From positions 372,001 through 436,000 of the forward strand of contig NZ_JAJEWK010000012.1 of the NCBI RefSeq assembly GCF_020687745.1: 64,000 nt of DNA, written 5' to 3'. The DNA comes from Chryseobacterium sp. MFBS3-17. GTDB taxonomy: Bacteria > Bacteroidota > Bacteroidia > Flavobacteriales > Weeksellaceae. The stretch's first letter is position 1; the number at the start of each line of letters is the position of its first letter. Under the pieces are notes generated by a model. It was not told the DNA's origin. It ran no database searches and saw nothing but the letters and a program-made list of their open reading frames with translations. The position numbers and the translations under genes were made by a program. Shown here in pieces: positions 54,699 to 62,620 of this stretch.

Positions 54699-55166
54699 TC
54701 ATTTAAGTTCTGAAAGAATTAACTTTTTCTGTTTTAGTGTATTCTTCATTGCCTTTTCTCTCACTGCGGGGTCGGTACTGTTAATCAGTTCAAAATACTC
54801 CACGGGAACCACTTGCCAGGATAAGCCGTATTTGTCTTTGCACCAGCCGCAGGCACTTTCCTGCCCGCCGTTTTTCGTCAAGGCATCCCAATAATAATCG
54901 GTCTCGGCCTGGTCTTTTGTGTTAATCACCAAAGAAACGGACTCATTAAATTTTTGAAACGGACCGGCTGCTAAAATGCTGAGTTCCATGCCTGCAATTT
55001 CAATAACAGCTGTTTCAAATGTGCTGCCTCCTGCTTCCGGTGGGTTTGTGTATTGGTGATGTTCTATGAGTTTGCCGTCCTTAAATACGGAAAGATAATA
55101 ATCGGCAACTTGTTTTGCGTCTGTGGTTTCCACCCAAATGGATGGGGTTATTTTTTGAGTCATCAT
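54699..55166 (-). CDS. VOC-family PhnB-like protein
   Basis: A 155-residue glyoxalase-fold protein of the PhnB/3-demethylubiquinone methyltransferase-like group: ITPSIWVETTDAKQVADYYL, AGMELSILAAGPFQKFNESV, DYYWDALTKNGGQESACGWC and DKYGLSWQVVP. Enzymatic role unknown. Two ATGs in tandem (55166, 55163) are both possible starts. Confidence 0.9.
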   Translation of the reverse strand: MMTQKITPSIWVETTDAKQVADYYLSVFKDGKLIEHHQYTNPPEAGGSTFETAVIEIAGMELSILAAGPFQKFNESVSLVINTKDQAETDYYWDALTKNGGQESACGWCKDKYGLSWQVVPVEYFELINSTDPAVREKAMKNTLKQKKLILSELK

Positions 55167-55293
55167 TATTTATCAGTTTTATGGGTGTCATCTCCCAAAA
55201 CAGGCAGACTTTTTTTGGTGGTTAATCAATCAAATGTAGCAATTTTCTGATAAAACCCAAAGCTACATACTCCGACGGTAATTTTTTAGTTCG

Positions 55294-55467
55294 GCAAAAC
55301 CATCTCCTCAGAACCATCACATCTCGCGTATAAGCCCACCTGAAATCCCGAATAATTTTCCCACCGTAAATCAAAACCTCCCCAAGATCGCTTCTGAGGA
55401 GGTCATATTTCGTGCATTTTTGTCAATACTTCCAGAAAAGAGGGGTTGTGCAACGGCGACCAATGTT
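55294..55467. repeat. Direct repeat copy 1 flanking the arsenic operon
   Basis: About 174 bases that recur at 58504-58678 in the same orientation with roughly a dozen differences (near 93% identity). It includes a hairpin ACCTCC/GGAGGT, and at its right end GTTGTGCAAC-GGCGACC followed by GTT. Homology stops sharply at about 55294, which I take as the left edge of the cassette-like region. The rest of 55167-55522 has no supported gene. Confidence 0.8.
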
Positions 55468-55522
55468 AGCGGCTGCCCTTTTCTGTCAGTTCCTTATTGT
55501 ATATTATTTATGCTATTATTTT

Positions 55523-56560
55523 TTACGTCTCGGGATAGTACTTTCTTTTTAACCATAAACTTGCTCGAACTAAAATTATAAGTACAGGCACTTCAACCAA
55601 TGGTCCGATAACGCCCACAAATGCTTGTGGCGAATGAATACCGAAAACCGCTATTGATACGGCTATCGCCAATTCAAAATTGTTTCCTGTGGCTGTAAAT
55701 GCGATTGATGCGTTTTTGTCGTAAGGGACGTTCAAAGCTTTATTTACAAAGAAGCTCACGAAAAACATCAGTACAAAATAGATGATTAGCGGTATTGCTA
55801 TCTTTATCACATCCATTGGCAATTCCAAAATCTTGTCGCCTTTCAGACTGAACATCAGTACAATGGTAAACAATAGTGCGTAAAGTGTAATGGGCGATAT
55901 TTTGGGTACGAATTTCCTGTTATACCATTCAATGCCTTTTGATTTTACCAATGCGTAACGGCTTATAAAACCTGCGAAAAAGGGAATACCCAAGTATATC
56001 AAAACGCTTTCAGTTACATCTTTCATTGATACGCTTACATTGAAATTGGCTAATCCTAATTTATTTGGTAATACGTTGATGAAAAGCCAAACCAAAAAAC
56101 TATAACTCAATATCTGGAAGATACTGTTTAACGCTACCAATAATGCCGTATATTCTCTGTTGGCTTTTGCCAAATCACTCCATACGATAACCATTGCGAT
56201 ACACCTTGCCAATCCTATCAAAATCAACCCTGCCATATAATCGGGTTCGTTCCTTAAAAACAGAACGGCTAACCCGAACATCAGCACGGTACCGATAACC
56301 CAATTCAGAATTAAGGATATGCCGATTACTTTTTTATCTTTAAATGCTTGAGGCAATAATGTATAATCTACCTTTGCCAAAGGCGGATACATCATCAGTA
56401 TCAAACCTATTGCCAACGGAATATTGGTTGTACCAATGGACAGGCTGTCTGTTATATTGGAAATATTAGGAAAGAAATAGCCCAAGCCCACACCAAACGC
56501 CATTGCAAGGAATATCCATAGGGTTAGGTATCTGTCAAGAAATTTTAGTTTTGGTTGCAT
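55523..56560 (-). CDS. acr3: ACR3-family arsenite efflux transporter
   Basis: Inner-membrane As(III) exporter of 345 residues with ten hydrophobic segments. Family marks: [32 protein letters not shown], the conserved cysteine in [39 protein letters not shown] and [20 protein letters not shown]. Last gene of arsR-DUF6428-arsC-acr3. Confidence 0.95.
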   Translation of the reverse strand: MQPKLKFLDRYLTLWIFLAMAFGVGLGYFFPNISNITDSLSIGTTNIPLAIGLILMMYPPLAKVDYTLLPQAFKDKKVIGISLILNWVIGTVLMFGLAVLFLRNEPDYMAGLILIGLARCIAMVIVWSDLAKANREYTALLVALNSIFQILSYSFLVWLFINVLPNKLGLANFNVSVSMKDVTESVLIYLGIPFFAGFISRYALVKSKGIEWYNRKFVPKISPITLYALLFTIVLMFSLKGDKILELPMDVIKIAIPLIIYFVLMFFVSFFVNKALNVPYDKNASIAFTATGNNFELAIAVSIAVFGIHSPQAFVGVIGPLVEVPVLIILVRASLWLKRKYYPET

Positions 56561-56563
56561 CAG

Positions 56564-57178
56564 TTATTTTTTAATCATTGAAAAAACATAAAACATTTCT
56601 GTTGCTATCTGCAAACTTCTTTCTGCATATACCTTTGTCTGTTCCGTTGTACCGTCTGAAATTTTAGGGTCGTCAAATGTTATAGGTATTCTTTTTTCCG
56701 CTCCTGCCATAAACGGACAGCCACCGTCTGCATGTGAACAGGTCATAATAGCTGTGAATGCCGATACAGGATTGAAAGGACTATCATATTTTTTTGAAAA
56801 ACCGATTACAGGCAAAGCATTGTCGCTGTACTTTATGGCATATACAGAATTGTTAGTGTCTGCGATTTTGAAAATATTAAATCCCTGCTCTGTCAATGTT
56901 TCTGCGACTTTCGGGAACAGTGCGGTTTCTTCTGTACCGCCCGAATAGCAATGTACGTTTGGGATATTAAAATGTGCTGACGCTACCTGTGCCCAAACCT
57001 GCGACAAATGGCTTCTTCGGGAATTGTGAGTACAGATGAAGTTGATATTTATATCCTGCTTGTTGTTTACTTTTTGCTGTATAAAATCTATCAACGGCTG
57101 TAATATGATTTTACGTTCTTCGCTGATGCTGTGAACGTCTATTTTGTTGTGAATGACTTCGAGTAGTTTTTGATACAT
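56564..57178 (-). CDS. arsC: Arsenate reductase, LMW-PTP type
   Basis: Reduces As(V) to As(III) with thiol cofactors; about 204 residues. The phosphatase loop C-x5-R is seen in INFICTHNSRRSHLSQVWAQ near residue 49, and further conserved parts are HCYSGGTEETALFPKVAETL and IMTCSHADGGCPFMAGAEKR. ATG 57178 is preferred to the GTG just before it. It ends 3 bases before acr3. Confidence 0.93.
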   Translation of the reverse strand: MYQKLLEVIHNKIDVHSISEERKIILQPLIDFIQQKVNNKQDININFICTHNSRRSHLSQVWAQVASAHFNIPNVHCYSGGTEETALFPKVAETLTEQGFNIFKIADTNNSVYAIKYSDNALPVIGFSKKYDSPFNPVSAFTAIMTCSHADGGCPFMAGAEKRIPITFDDPKISDGTTEQTKVYAERSLQIATEMFYVFSMIKK

Positions 57179-57197
57179 CACATTTTGTTTTTAGTGG

Positions 57198-57671
57198 TTA
57201 GCAACAGCCCGAATTTGGAGAACAAGAAGATGTTTGAGCCGTTTGCAATTCCGACAATTTTATTTTCTGTTTTTCTTGTGGTATCCCACATTTGTCTTGT
57301 GCTAAACAATTTGTTGTTTTATTTTGCAGAATAAAGTTTGTTCCATCAAACGCTAACGAATATTTTCCAATCGTATCGCTTTGATATTCCACTTCAATTT
57401 CAGCATCTTCAATGCCTAACTTCTCTTCCGAAAGTTGGATGATGTTCAAAAGTTTGGCTGGTTTTAGACGGTGTTCAAAATCGTCTGCATTCCAAAGTTG
57501 AAAACTCACTACTTTTTCGGTACGAATTACACCACCACAATCAATAAAGTTTTTAGTGATTTGTCCTACTTCCGTAACGTGAAAATGTTCGGGTACAAAA
57601 GTTCCGTTTTCTAATTTGAACGCAACATTGTCTAATGTCGGCAAAAGTGCTTTTACTTGTGAAAGTTTCAT
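57198..57671 (-). CDS. DUF6428-like protein of arsenic operons
   Basis: From ATG 57671 the 157 residues start MKLSQVKALLPTLDNVAFKL and end with a cysteine cluster (SSCSPNSGCC) plus CLAQDKCG, suggestive of metalloid binding. I recognise it as the DUF6428-type protein found in Bacteroidota ars operons; function unknown. The frame to 57800 overlaps arsR and is not needed. Confidence 0.75.
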   Translation of the reverse strand: MKLSQVKALLPTLDNVAFKLENGTFVPEHFHVTEVGQITKNFIDCGGVIRTEKVVSFQLWNADDFEHRLKPAKLLNIIQLSEEKLGIEDAEIEVEYQSDTIGKYSLAFDGTNFILQNKTTNCLAQDKCGIPQEKQKIKLSELQTAQTSSCSPNSGCC

Positions 57672-57687
57672 TTTTCTTTTTTTTGGT

Positions 57688-58020
57688 TTAACAACAATCG
57701 TTTTTCTTTTTCGTAAGTTTAGTTGAGATGTTACCGAAATAATTTTGTAGTTTTTCAATCGCTTTTTCGTCAATGCAGTAGCAAATGGCGTTGCCTTCAA
57801 TGTTTCCTTTTATCAGTCCTGCATTTTTGAGTTCTTTCAAATGTTGCGAAACTGTCGGCTGTGCAAGAGGCAATTCGTTTACGATGTCGCCACAAATGCA
57901 ACTGTCCACTTTCATTAAATACTCAATAATTGCCACTCTTGCAGGATGTCCGATTGCTTTAGCAAGTGTCGCAATTTGGTTTTGCTTGTCCGTGAAATGT
58001 TCTGTTTTGGTCGCTCCCAT
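57688..58020 (-). CDS. arsR: ArsR-family metalloregulator
   Basis: A 110-residue winged-helix repressor. LAKAIGHPARVAIIEYLMKV, the metal-site-like SCICGDIVNELPLAQPTVSQ (helix 3 cysteines), HLKELKNAGLIKGNIEGNAI, and a second cysteine pair at the C-terminus (KKKNDCC). It should repress its own operon until As(III) binds. A perfect 16-bp palindrome lies just upstream. Confidence 0.94.
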   Translation of the reverse strand: MGATKTEHFTDKQNQIATLAKAIGHPARVAIIEYLMKVDSCICGDIVNELPLAQPTVSQHLKELKNAGLIKGNIEGNAICYCIDEKAIEKLQNYFGNISTKLTKKKNDCC

Positions 58021-58034
58021 AATTCAGTCAAATT

Positions 58035-58050
58035 TAATATTGCAATATTA
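58035..58050. promoter_or_regulatory. 16-bp palindrome, probable ArsR operator
   Basis: TAATATTG followed directly by CAATATTA, 15 bases upstream of the arsR start codon, the usual place for autoregulation by ArsR/SmtB repressors. Confidence 0.7.
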
Positions 58051-58140
58051 CGATATGTAATTTTGTTGAGCAAATATTTTATTCATATTTTGTCAATTTG
58101 TTGTCGGTTGATGTTTGTACGTGTGGTCGGATAGAGTGAC

Positions 58141-58338
58141 GCATAACAGAAAAAGTATTGGCGAAGTGCGGGCAAAATTGGACGAAAAGTTCAATTTAGA
58201 CTAAACGTAGCCGATGCTTATTCAGATTGTTAAATTACACAAAAAAATAAGATGAAAAGCAGCGGCGGATAAATTTTTCGAATAGTTCAACTTTTCACTT
58301 CCTCCCGCCATTTTGCCAATACGATGTGCTTGTTGCAC
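58141..58338 (-). repeat. attC-like palindromic site (198 bp)
   Basis: Read on the reverse strand: GTGCAAC (58338-58332), an arm ATTGGCAAAATGGCGGG, a long middle, the matching arm CCCGCACTTCGCCAAT, and GTTATGC (58147-58141). The two arms pair with an internal loop (AAAA against CTTC-like bases). It separates the ORF-less module on the right from the arsenic module on the left. Confidence 0.65.
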
Positions 58339-58347
58339 AACTCCCCC

Positions 58348-58665
58348 AAAGTTAAACTATTTTTTGATGGTGAAGGTTTTTTGTTGAAAATAATCGTGTA
58401 AAACATTGTTATCCAGTTGGTTATGGTAATGATTTATAGTGTTACCCGAAAAGTTCACCGAAATGCCCAAATTCTACCCGTACAGGGATGAATTTGTGGT
58501 TTTGCCAGAACCATCTCATCAGAACCGTCACAGCCCGCGTATAAGCCCACCTGAAATCCCGAATAATTTTCCCACCGTAAATAAAAACCTCCCCAAAATC
58601 GCTTCTGAAGAGGTCATATTTCGTGCATTTTTGCCAATACTTCCAGAAAATTGGGGTTGTGCAAC
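58348..58665 (-). other. Cassette-like module without a clear ORF
   Basis: Bounded on the reverse strand by GTTGCACAACCCC (58665 downwards) and GGGG-AGTTGTGCAAC (ending 58332), which are reverse complements over GTTGCACAAC plus four more pairs with one insertion. The right half is direct repeat copy 2 (58504-58678). No ORF longer than about 85 codons with any protein character is present on either strand; an RNA or a decayed gene is possible. Confidence 0.5.
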
Positions 58666-58678
58666 GGCGACCCTTGTT
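58504..58678. repeat. Direct repeat copy 2 flanking the arsenic operon
   Basis: Partner of 55294-55467. Together the copies bracket about 3.0 kb that holds exactly the four ars genes, their promoter region and one attC-like site. Confidence 0.8.
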
Positions 58679-58692
58679 GTACGCAGTATTTA

Positions 58693-60054
58693 TTAATATA
58701 ATGAGTCTGGATATTTTTCCTCTTCTAAAACTTCATTTTCAAACTCAGATAACTTTCGTTTTTCTTTTATTGCTAAAGTTTCATTGAACTCTTCCGCTTC
58801 AGGAATTGTAGAGAATTCTGCTTTAAACCCAAGCTCTTTTACTTTTTGTTCGATTTCTTCAAGTGTAACATTAAAAAATTCTTTTCTAAAGTTGAATAAA
58901 TTAAGAGCTCTATCAGCAAATGCTTTGTGAAGTTCATATTCTAATGTTCTTGCCTCGTCACTATAAATCATTGCATGAACATCAAATTTAAAAGGAACTG
59001 ACGCATCGCCTAATTCTCTAACTCTGTCTAACGGCTCTAAACGTCTAGTCATTCCAATTTTGTAGACGTTTTCACCAAACGAGCCAATGTTTGAAATTAT
59101 ATAAACGTTTCCTCGTTTTGTTTGTTGAGCCATAGAAAGTGCTCTCTCTTTTTTAAGTCTAGCTTCTTCTAAATCTTTCTCAAGTTCAGCTATTTTATTC
59201 TGTAATTCTTCTGGATTTCCAATTTGAGATTGATAGTCTTTTTTTACCTTTTCTAATATCTTTTGATAATATGCTTCTTCTTTTTCAGCTTCTTTTTGGG
59301 CTTTTTCGTATTCTCTTTTCGCTTTTTCTTCTTCTCTTAATTCTTCAGCTAAAGCTCTTTGTTCTTCTCTTTCTTGTTGCTTTTTTAATCTAAATTCATA
59401 TTCAAGCAAAATTTCTTTAATTTTTAAGTCAAAGTATTCTTGTGTAATTTCAACAGTTTGACTTTTTCCTAATGCATTTAAGGTATTAAATGATTTATTT
59501 AATCTTTCTCTTATTTGATTAATATTATTCCACTTTACTTTTGTAATAAGTGCATCGGCTTCACCATTAAAAGCACGTAAGATTAGCTTTATAAATTTTT
59601 TAGTAGCAGCTCTTCCTTGAGCTTCACTACCATTTACTGTCCAAGTAGTATAGGAAATTGCAGCCTTTTCGTTTTGAATTAATTCTTTTTGTAAACTAAT
59701 AATTCTATTTTGCTCATTTCGATAATCATCAGATTTTTCAAAATCATAAACAGGTTCGTATACTCCGAATTCTGCTAATTCTAAATTTGTTTCAAAAATA
59801 GAAACTTCATGCTTTAGATTTTTATATATTTCTTTAGCATTTTGGTATTTATTGTTTAATTCTTCAAACTCAAGTTTTTGAATTCTTATTTTTTCTGATA
59901 AGTTGGAAACTTCATTTTCAACATTTGTAATAGCCGAATATTTTTCAAGTCTATTTTCTAAATCTTTTTTTGAAGAATTACATTTCGCTAAATCATTATT
60001 TAAATTTTGAATTTGCGTTAATTCTTTTCTTTTTAAAAAGTCAAAAAGTCCCAT
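58693..60054 (-). CDS. DUF4041 protein with C-terminal GIY-YIG nuclease domain
   Basis: A 453-residue protein. A coiled coil occupies residues 10-75, the DUF4041 region about 100-215 (YEPVYDFEKSDDYRNEQNRI, ISYTTWTVNGSEAQGRAATK), a long charged helix about 215-305, and a GIY-YIG/T5orf172-type nuclease 310-395 (GNVYIISNIGSFGENVYKIG, then MTRRLEPLDRVRELGDASVP and LEYELHKAF). Such proteins occur in phages and accessory regions; restriction or anti-phage activity is possible but unproven. The flanks GTTGTACGCA and TGCGTACAAC make it a complete cassette-like module. Strongly AT-rich. Confidence 0.85.
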   Translation of the reverse strand: MGLFDFLKRKELTQIQNLNNDLAKCNSSKKDLENRLEKYSAITNVENEVSNLSEKIRIQKLEFEELNNKYQNAKEIYKNLKHEVSIFETNLELAEFGVYEPVYDFEKSDDYRNEQNRIISLQKELIQNEKAAISYTTWTVNGSEAQGRAATKKFIKLILRAFNGEADALITKVKWNNINQIRERLNKSFNTLNALGKSQTVEITQEYFDLKIKEILLEYEFRLKKQQEREEQRALAEELREEEKAKREYEKAQKEAEKEEAYYQKILEKVKKDYQSQIGNPEELQNKIAELEKDLEEARLKKERALSMAQQTKRGNVYIISNIGSFGENVYKIGMTRRLEPLDRVRELGDASVPFKFDVHAMIYSDEARTLEYELHKAFADRALNLFNFRKEFFNVTLEEIEQKVKELGFKAEFSTIPEAEEFNETLAIKEKRKLSEFENEVLEEEKYPDSLY

Positions 60055-60096
60055 ATTTAAAAGAATTTGATTAGGTTACTATTATTGGAATATTGC

Positions 60097-60292
60097 GTAC
60101 AACGGAACGGGGCTTTTCGAAGTGCGGGCTACTGCAACCGGAAGTGAAGAGGAGAACCGAACGCTAGCAAAAACTTTTTCCATTTTTTAAAATTACGAAA
60201 AAACAAAAAAATGGAAAAGTTTTTTTGCGGGTATTTCCTAGAATATTCTGAGATTTCCTTCAACCCCGCATCTTGCAAAACCCATGTTGAAC
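60097..60292 (-). repeat. attC-like palindromic site (196 bp)
   Basis: On the reverse strand: GTTCAAC (60292-60286), arm ATGGGTTTTGCAAGATGCGGGG shortened here to its core TTTTGCAAGATGCGGGG, a middle with an internal hairpin (ATGGAAAAAGT-like arms), the matching arm CCCGCACTTCGAAAAGCC, and GTTGTAC (60103-60097). Bases 60293-60361 hold an AT-rich promoter-like stretch for the recombinase remnant. Confidence 0.65.
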
Positions 60293-60361
60293 TAAACCTT
60301 CGGTAGCTTTACCATTCGCATAAATCAGTTACTTTGTAAAGTTAATTAAAAAATCACTAGA

Positions 60362-61212
60362 ATGGCAACAAAAAAAAGAGTTTAGAAGAGCTCAGAGAAA
60401 ACAAAATCATCAATCAGGCAAAGCGCGAAGTGCCTGGTTTTACAAAACTTCTAGGCCGGTTCGAACGTACCGTTTCGGTGCCTGGAAGAAGCCAAAGTAC
60501 GTTCAGTAATTACTCCAGACACGTGGCTGCGGTGTCGCTGCATTTCGGGAAAATCCCGACAGAATTGGATCCAGAGCAGATCCACGATTACCTTTTTTAC
60601 CTTCAGAAAAAATCAAAATCACCCTCGCAATCGTATTTTAAACACACGGTTTACGGACTTCGTTTTCTGTTGAAATCAGAAGGATTGAGCTACGGTTTTC
60701 TAAGTCTTCCGGAAATTAAAAAAGAGAAAAAACTTCCTGTAGTGCTCAGTAAACAGGAGGTTTGGCAGATGTTGTCCTGCTGTAAACTTTTAAAACATAA
60801 AATCTTAATCGGGTTGCTTTACGGCTGCGGTTTGCGCTGTTTGGAAGTCAGAAATCTTCGTCTCTGTGATTTGTTCAGTTACAAAGATTACCGCCAGAAA
60901 GGCATCAGAAAGCAGATGGTTTTGAGCCATGAGGAGTTTATCCGCCGTTTTGCGATGCATATTTTGCCGAAAAGATTTGTAAAAATCCGCCATTATGGTT
61001 TTCTTAGCAGCACGTGGAAACGAATGAAGCTTAAAAATCTGCAACAGAATTTAGGCATTCAGTCCATGGAAAAACTTCCATCCAAAGCTTTTCAGCCGAA
61101 ATGCAGTTGTTGCAAAGTTGGGAATCTGGTAACGATTGCAACGTTCGATTTGCGCGGTCCGCCAAGTTGGTTTTTGGAGATGAGCCAAAACTTTGAAAAG
61201 CCTAAAATCTAG
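60362..61212 (+). pseudogene. Tyrosine recombinase / IS91 transposase fusion remnant
   Basis: The first ~145 codons are the N-terminal SAM-like and early catalytic part of a tyrosine recombinase (TFSNYSRHVAAVSLHFGKIP; LYGCGLRCLEVRNLRLCDL with the first catalytic Arg). The frame then jumps without stop into the C-terminal part of an IS91-type transposase (KDYRQKGIRKQMVLSHEEFI, RRFAMHILPKRFVKIRHYGF). The recombinase HxxR/Tyr half and the IS91 Y-motifs are gone, so neither can work. The likely original start is ATG 60362 (MATKKKSLEELRENK) if the A8 run is read as A9; the intact frame begins at 60430. It runs opposite to the neighbouring genes. Confidence 0.8.
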
Positions 61213-61377
61213 CATTTTGGGTAAGGGATTTTATACCCAAAAGTGAAGGAAAACACGATAAAACCGTGAAAAAACACCAATATTAGTCACAAAAAAAGAG
61301 ACTCTTCCCGAAGTCTCCTGTATCTCTTTAAAATCCTTCGTCGATAAACCCATAATGCTGAAAAAAGCTCCCGAAGC

Positions 61378-61404
61378 TGCAGCCTGTCCTGAGCTAGCCG
61401 AAGG
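61378..61404. repeat. REP-like sequence
   Basis: CCTGTCCTGAGCTAGCCGAAGGG resembles the widespread dispersed repeat of the type TGTCCTGAGCnnnnCGAAGG. It also accounts for a spurious 63-codon ORF here. Confidence 0.5.
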
Positions 61405-61462
61405 GTTCAACAGGGTTTTCATTGTTCGTGCTTCGCACGCAACGAAAACTTAGCTATTACCA
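61405..61462 (-). repeat. Compact attC-like site (58 bp)
   Basis: On the reverse strand: TGGTAAT, spacer AGCTAA, arm GTTTTCGTTGCGTGC, loop GAA, arm GCACGAACAATGAAAAC, spacer CCT, GTTGAAC. The arms pair except for a one-base and a three-base bulge, the layout of short integron attC sites with extrahelical bases. Length 58 lies in the known attC range. Confidence 0.6.
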
Positions 61463-61484
61463 GCAGGTTTTCTTGTCGTCCGTT

Positions 61485-62096
61485 CTAATTGCAGTCCCAT
61501 ATTGTAATTATTGTGTCCGAATGTAAACTTTTAAAAACGTAGAACAGTGTCGCCAATTTGTTGCTGTCGTTAAAATCTTTTACTTCTTTTTGAGGCAGAA
61601 CGTCTTGCCATAAATAGTCAATGTCAGAGTCGTCTTTTAAGTTATAGTAAAATGAGTTTTTGAATAGTTCTTCTCCTGTCGTTGTTGTCGCCAACGAGTT
61701 GTAATAAGGTCGTGAACCATAACCAATAAATTTACAGTAGTCACCGTCAGCACAAGGCCAACGCCAGTCCTGCCAAGTAACCAAATGTGGTGTTGTCTTT
61801 TCCAACTCTGTGGTCTTTTGATTTGCGATGTCGTCAATTTGTAACTCTGTCAACGATGGGTTTAAGTTCTTAAGTTGTCGTTTGAGTTCTGCAATGTCTC
61901 CGTCACAAGTAAATATATCTCTGTCACGTAACTGTCCGCTTGCTAAACAGTCGGGGCAAATAGAAGTGATGTCCTCGCCACCTAAAAATGCCTCAGCGTC
62001 AAAACATAGTTTTTCTTGTCCGCATGTGTCACAAGTTGTTACGCTGTCACGAAGTCCAGTGAAAATTTCAGGTCTGTCAAAATGCTTAAATGTCAT
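61485..62096 (-). CDS. CbrC/UPF0167-family protein
   Basis: A 203-residue soluble protein of the CbrC family (E. coli CbrC is linked to colicin E2 tolerance). Zinc-type cysteine pairs CDTCGQEKLC and CPDCLASG, and WQDWRWPCADGDYCKFIGYG, are recognisable family parts. ATG 62096 follows the module start GTTACCAGCA by 26 bases; its end TGCTGGTAAT pairs with it at 9 of 10 positions. Confidence 0.8.
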   Translation of the reverse strand: MTFKHFDRPEIFTGLRDSVTTCDTCGQEKLCFDAEAFLGGEDITSICPDCLASGQLRDRDIFTCDGDIAELKRQLKNLNPSLTELQIDDIANQKTTELEKTTPHLVTWQDWRWPCADGDYCKFIGYGSRPYYNSLATTTTGEELFKNSFYYNLKDDSDIDYLWQDVLPQKEVKDFNDSNKLATLFYVFKSLHSDTIITIWDCN

Positions 62097-62121
62097 ATGC
62101 GGTGTCGTCTTTTAAACTTGC

Positions 62122-62253
62122 TGGTAACGGTTTGGGTATTGCCGAAGGAGGGGATTTTTAGCACAAAAGTTCAATAGAATTACTAATGTTGAACCTTGCA
62201 CAAATGTCCAATCGAAGCCGTTCAGCCCCGCTTTTGGCAATACCTTGTTACCA
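62122..62253 (-). repeat. attC-like palindromic site (132 bp)
   Basis: On the reverse strand: TGGTAAC (62253-62247), arm AAGGTATTGCCAAAAGCGGGG core, a short middle, arm CCCCTCCTTCGGCAATACCC, and GTTACCA (62128-62122). Outer cores on both sides read TGCTGGTAAC/GTTACCAGCA, so the modules to left and right share the same core. Confidence 0.65.
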
Positions 62254-62620
62254 GCAGTTTTTCTTTTGCGTTAATTATTATGTATGTTAAGTATGTTACT
62301 ATAAAAATTGTCAAAGGAATTTGAAATGCTAAATAGTCGAACATTTCGAGAGGAACTTGAACTAATCTGCTAATTATTGGCGATAACATAAGTAAAAAAC
62401 TTAGAATGGTCACAATTATGTTGGTTCTCCATTTCGTTAGGTTTAAAGTAATTCCTACAAGTCCAAATATTGCAAATAATTGGTTAATATTTCCAAAGTC
62501 AAAAGTTGTAAAAATTAACCATAGAATAAAAGGAAGTCCAATCATTTGTCCAGCCAAAATGATTAGCATATAAGAAATTATGGAAATTGTCCTAATTACA
62601 TTTTTATCCTTGATGTACAT
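62222..62620 (-). CDS. Small integral membrane protein
   Basis: About 132 residues from ATG 62620 with four hydrophobic helices (ISIISYMLIILAGQMIGLPF, NINQLFAIFGLVGITLNL, IIVTILSFLLMLSPII, IPLTIFIVTYLTYIIINA). I recognise no family. The start overlaps the end of the upstream lipoprotein gene by 17 bases. The last dozen codons (KLLVTRYCQKRG) and the stop lie inside the attC-like site, as is common for integron cassette genes. Confidence 0.7.
   Translation of the reverse strand: MYIKDKNVIRTISIISYMLIILAGQMIGLPFILWLIFTTFDFGNINQLFAIFGLVGITLNLTKWRTNIIVTILSFLLMLSPIISRLVQVPLEMFDYLAFQIPLTIFIVTYLTYIIINAKEKLLVTRYCQKRG

Noticed and set aside
60430-61212. The recombinase as the integron integrase of the array
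   Set aside because: It is fused to an IS91 transposase end, lacks the second catalytic half and shows no IntI-specific segment.
61231-61422. 63-residue minus-strand ORF
   Set aside because: Its N-terminal NPSASSGQAAASG is the translation of a dispersed REP-like sequence; the rest has no family character.
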